Assembly (NCBI RefSeq): GCF_041200025.1
Contig: NZ_CP165628.1
Coordinates: forward strand, 2,356,001-2,420,000
Length of the DNA: 64,000 nucleotides
From: Rouxiella sp. WC2420
GTDB taxonomy: Bacteria; Pseudomonadota; Gammaproteobacteria; Enterobacterales; Enterobacteriaceae
Reading direction: 5' to 3'
The notes under the pieces are model-generated. The model saw nothing but the letters and a program-made list of their open reading frames with translations, made no database searches and was not told the origin of the DNA. Position numbers and translations under genes: made by a program. Below, piece after piece: positions 62,088 through 64,000 of this stretch (positions are counted from its first letter, which is position 1; every line of letters starts with the position of its first letter).

Positions 62088-63679
62088 GCTTTAACAACCT
62101 TCTCGTATGGGCTGGTACTCATTACAGTCAACACCACGCCGGTGATGTCATGGCGGCAGGCGGCAGTCAGCGTCGGCTGGAACATGATCATAAACGGACT
62201 GCTTTCCATATGCTGGGTTTGCAGCTGCTCGTAAAGCTTGATGCGCGTCGCGGGATCAGACTCGTGCAAAGCTTTGCTGCTGAGGTCAGAAATGGCCTTG
62301 TCTTGCCAGCTGCAACGCCATGCCAGCGTGCGGCTCTTGGCTTTATCGCTGTTATCCGGGTTACTGCAGAAGGCTTCCGCATTGGAGTTGGGATCAAAAT
62401 AGTCCGCGCCCCACTGAGTCAGTGCCAGCTGTTGTTGACGGGCACGCATTTTCGTCAGTACCTGACGGCTTTCGGCGGCCAGCAAGGTGACTTTAATACC
62501 GATCTCGCCGAGGTTTGCCTGAATTGCCTGTGCAATATCAGCAGACGGAGAGGCAGAATAATGGTCGAGGGTGATTTCAAAACCGTTCGGGAAACCGGCT
62601 TCTGCCAGCAGCGCTTTGGCTTTAGTCACGTCGCGTTTGTACATAATGGTATTCACTGCCGCCGGGAAGCCTTCAGGCAGGAAGCTCTGGTGGATTTTAT
62701 GAGTCAGTGGAATGATGTTTTTCTGGATGCTTTCGTAATCCAGTGCCCATTTAATAGCCTGCCAGACCTGAGGTTTTGCCAGATTTGGGTTGGCAACGTT
62801 AGCAGAAACCATCAACGTACCGGCGATGCCTTTCTGTACCAGGGTAAAATTCTTGTCGTCTTTTAACGGGCGCAGCTGCTCGGTAGTCAGGTTGCGGGCA
62901 ATATCGATATCGCCTTTTTGCAGCATCAGCATCTGGGCAGAAGGGTCAACAATATGACGCATGATCACGCGCTCAATCTTACCGGCGTGCGGGTTGTTTT
63001 TGTTGCTTTCCAGAATTACGGTTTCACTGACTTTCCAGGCACGCAGCTTAAAGGCACCGGAACCGGCGCTGTTGGTTTTCAGCCACGCATTGCCCAGGTC
63101 ATCGCCTTTCTGGTTGGCCAGACAGGCCGATTTCTGCACGATACAGCCGACGTTGGCTGACAGGCAGTAAAGCATGAAGGATTCAGAAGCCGGATCGGCC
63201 GTTTTAATCACCAGCGTTTCTTTATCTGGTGCGCTGATAAACTGCTCGACGTTATCTTTGGTATAACCAAATTGGTTAATGATGTAGGCCGGGCTCTTAT
63301 CGAGTTTGACCACACGCTGCAGGGAGAAAGCGGCGTCATCGGCAGTAACCGGTGTCCCATCGGCAAACTTGGCCTTCGGGTCCATTTTAAAGGTGAAGGT
63401 TTTTTTATCGTCTGAAACTGACCATGACAAGGCTAGATCGCCTTCAATCTCGTCAGCGGCGGTCAACTTAGGTTTTACCAGTTGCTGATAGAGGTTACCG
63501 GTAACTTCTTCACCAACAGATTCAAAGGCTTCGTGGGGATCAAGGCTGGTAATGATGTCCAGTTGAATGGCCATAACCAATATCGATTTTGGCGTTGCGG
63601 CAAAAACTTTCTCGAAGTTCAGATAAGATAAAACAGGAATTGCAGAAAAACCGGTAATAAAATTACGCCTTGTGACCAT
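62084..63679 (-). CDS. Periplasmic solute-binding protein of ABC importer 3 (Tat-like signal)
   Basis: 531 residues from ATG 63679 (GGGAG 6 bases upstream); a start 12 bases earlier is possible. The N-terminus VTRRNFITGFSAIPVL has adjacent arginines before a hydrophobic stretch, consistent with Tat export. The mature fold shows DPHEAFESVGEEVTGNLYQQLV, TADDAAFSLQRV and WGADYFDPNSNAEAF. It is the first gene of the importer operon. With a D-aminopeptidase-like protein downstream and an M19 dipeptidase divergent, the likely ligands are small D-residue-containing or murein-derived peptides. Confidence 0.85.
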   Translation of the reverse strand: MVTRRNFITGFSAIPVLSYLNFEKVFAATPKSILVMAIQLDIITSLDPHEAFESVGEEVTGNLYQQLVKPKLTAADEIEGDLALSWSVSDDKKTFTFKMDPKAKFADGTPVTADDAAFSLQRVVKLDKSPAYIINQFGYTKDNVEQFISAPDKETLVIKTADPASESFMLYCLSANVGCIVQKSACLANQKGDDLGNAWLKTNSAGSGAFKLRAWKVSETVILESNKNNPHAGKIERVIMRHIVDPSAQMLMLQKGDIDIARNLTTEQLRPLKDDKNFTLVQKGIAGTLMVSANVANPNLAKPQVWQAIKWALDYESIQKNIIPLTHKIHQSFLPEGFPAAVNTIMYKRDVTKAKALLAEAGFPNGFEITLDHYSASPSADIAQAIQANLGEIGIKVTLLAAESRQVLTKMRARQQQLALTQWGADYFDPNSNAEAFCSNPDNSDKAKSRTLAWRCSWQDKAISDLSSKALHESDPATRIKLYEQLQTQHMESSPFMIMFQPTLTAACRHDITGVVLTVMSTSPYEKVVKA

Positions 63680-63922
63680 TATAACTCCCATCGTGTTGAT
63701 ATTTAAACTTAAAATTTAATTTTATAGTCTCTTGCCCTTGACTTGTTCGCCGCGCTTTGTCTCTAATGAACAACATCACAGCCGCGTCAGGTAGCACTTT
63801 TCGCCACAAAAAAAGTAATGCGAAATTTGCTCACCGGTGGTGCGTATTCAATCATGAATTGCACCTTTTAAGAGCGAAAGCTGATTGATTCCTGTCGTGT
63901 TTAACCAAGGGTAGAGCTTTTT
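63680..63922. promoter_or_regulatory. Divergent promoter region of ABC importer 3 and the M19 dipeptidase
   Basis: About 240 bases separate the two oppositely oriented genes and must hold both promoters. AT-rich TTAAATTT-type tracts lie near 63710-63725. A GGTGCG...TTGCACC partial inverted repeat near 63838-63869 is the only symmetric element seen. Co-regulation of importer and dipeptidase is plausible. Confidence 0.4.
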
Positions 63923-64000
63923 ATGAATAACAAAGTCAGTGAAGATTTAAGCCCAGTGCCGGTTTTTGACGGTCATAATGATGTTTTAATGCAACTTTGG
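63923..64000 (+). CDS. M19 membrane-dipeptidase-like gene, 5' fragment cut by the window end
   Basis: Only 26 codons are present. They include VPVFDGHNDVL, the hallmark start of renal dipeptidase/M19 enzymes, where the HxD supplies the first zinc ligands. M19 enzymes cleave dipeptides, characteristically accepting a C-terminal D-residue. It is divergent from the importer 3 operon, which ties it to peptide uptake. The ribosome site is weak (AAGGGTAGAG about 10 bases upstream). Confidence 0.75.
   Translation, partial: MNNKVSEDLSPVPVFDGHNDVLMQLW

Noticed and set aside
1-64000. CRISPR arrays, tRNA or rRNA genes, transposases and integrases
   Set aside because: No regularly spaced repeats, no cloverleaf-like CCA-ending genes and no DDE or tyrosine/serine recombinase motifs were recognised on either strand.

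Overview
The window looks like a chromosomal segment of a Gram-negative enterobacterium (Enterobacterales, probably near Yersiniaceae such as Rahnella, Rouxiella or Serratia). The evidence is the GabD/GabT/ChaC/IolG/Lrp-type gene content, a TonB-dependent siderophore receptor behind a Fur-like site, short Shine-Dalgarno-led operons, and two copies of an intergenic repeat that resembles one I remember from Yersinia and Serratia. The species assignment is inference. Most of the window is catabolic and transport cargo of about 55% GC by eye. AT-richer genes that look like effectors or toxins interrupt it at several points.

Layout. 0.2-0.4 kb: a small double-glycine-leader peptide. 1.0-2.5 kb: gabD-like dehydrogenase. 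3.1-16.4 kb: a long co-directional cluster behind a sigma-54-type promoter. It encodes an aldehyde dehydrogenase, a HAD hydrolase, two DAO-family flavin oxidases, a complete Dpp-like ABC importer with fused ATPases, a GNAT protein, a GhrA-like reductase and an M20 amidohydrolase. This suggests uptake of an amine-, amino-acid- or peptide-like nitrogen source followed by deamidation, oxidative deamination and aldehyde oxidation. 16.7-20.0 kb: sugar module (PfkB kinase, FucP-like MFS, DUF4432 epimerase-like). 20.1-23.1 kb: GABA-type aminotransferase, Lrp/AsnC regulator, ChaC. 23.3-25.5 kb: siderophore receptor.

25.8-30.9 kb is an AT-rich island with two paralogous proteins and a glycine-zipper protein of unknown function. 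Each paralog has three helix-turn-helix-like repeats followed by a SET-methyltransferase-like C-terminus. The second paralog has lost its end to a 2-nt frameshift and lacks the catalytic tyrosine. 31.1-36.2 kb: second Dpp-type importer. 36.2-38.1 kb: Septu-like PtuA ATPase with a truncated ptuB. 38.3-40.5 kb: IolG, a candidate small RNA and a PEBP protein. 40.6-44.1 kb: three-subunit membrane gluconate/polyol dehydrogenase. 44.7-45.7 kb: orphan RHS protein with a His/Cys toxin-like C-terminus.

45.7-55.5 kb: a carbohydrate-type ABC system with LacI regulator, phosphotriesterase-like and M20 hydrolases, ribokinase-like kinase, BtpA/SgcQ and TenA-like proteins. Together these look like a salvage route for a modified (N-glycosidic or acylated) sugar or nucleoside. 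55.6-56.9 kb: an AT-rich, Ser/Asn-rich effector candidate with an ADP-ribosyltransferase-like look, bracketed by 100-bp direct repeats. The repeats duplicate the 3' end and terminator of the neighbouring D-aminopeptidase-like gene. 56.9-64.0 kb: that D-aminopeptidase, a third Dpp-type importer and a divergent M19 dipeptidase cut by the window end, consistent with import and hydrolysis of D-residue peptides.

No rRNA, tRNA, CRISPR array, transposase or integrase was recognised. No secretion apparatus is present, so the term effector is a hypothesis throughout.
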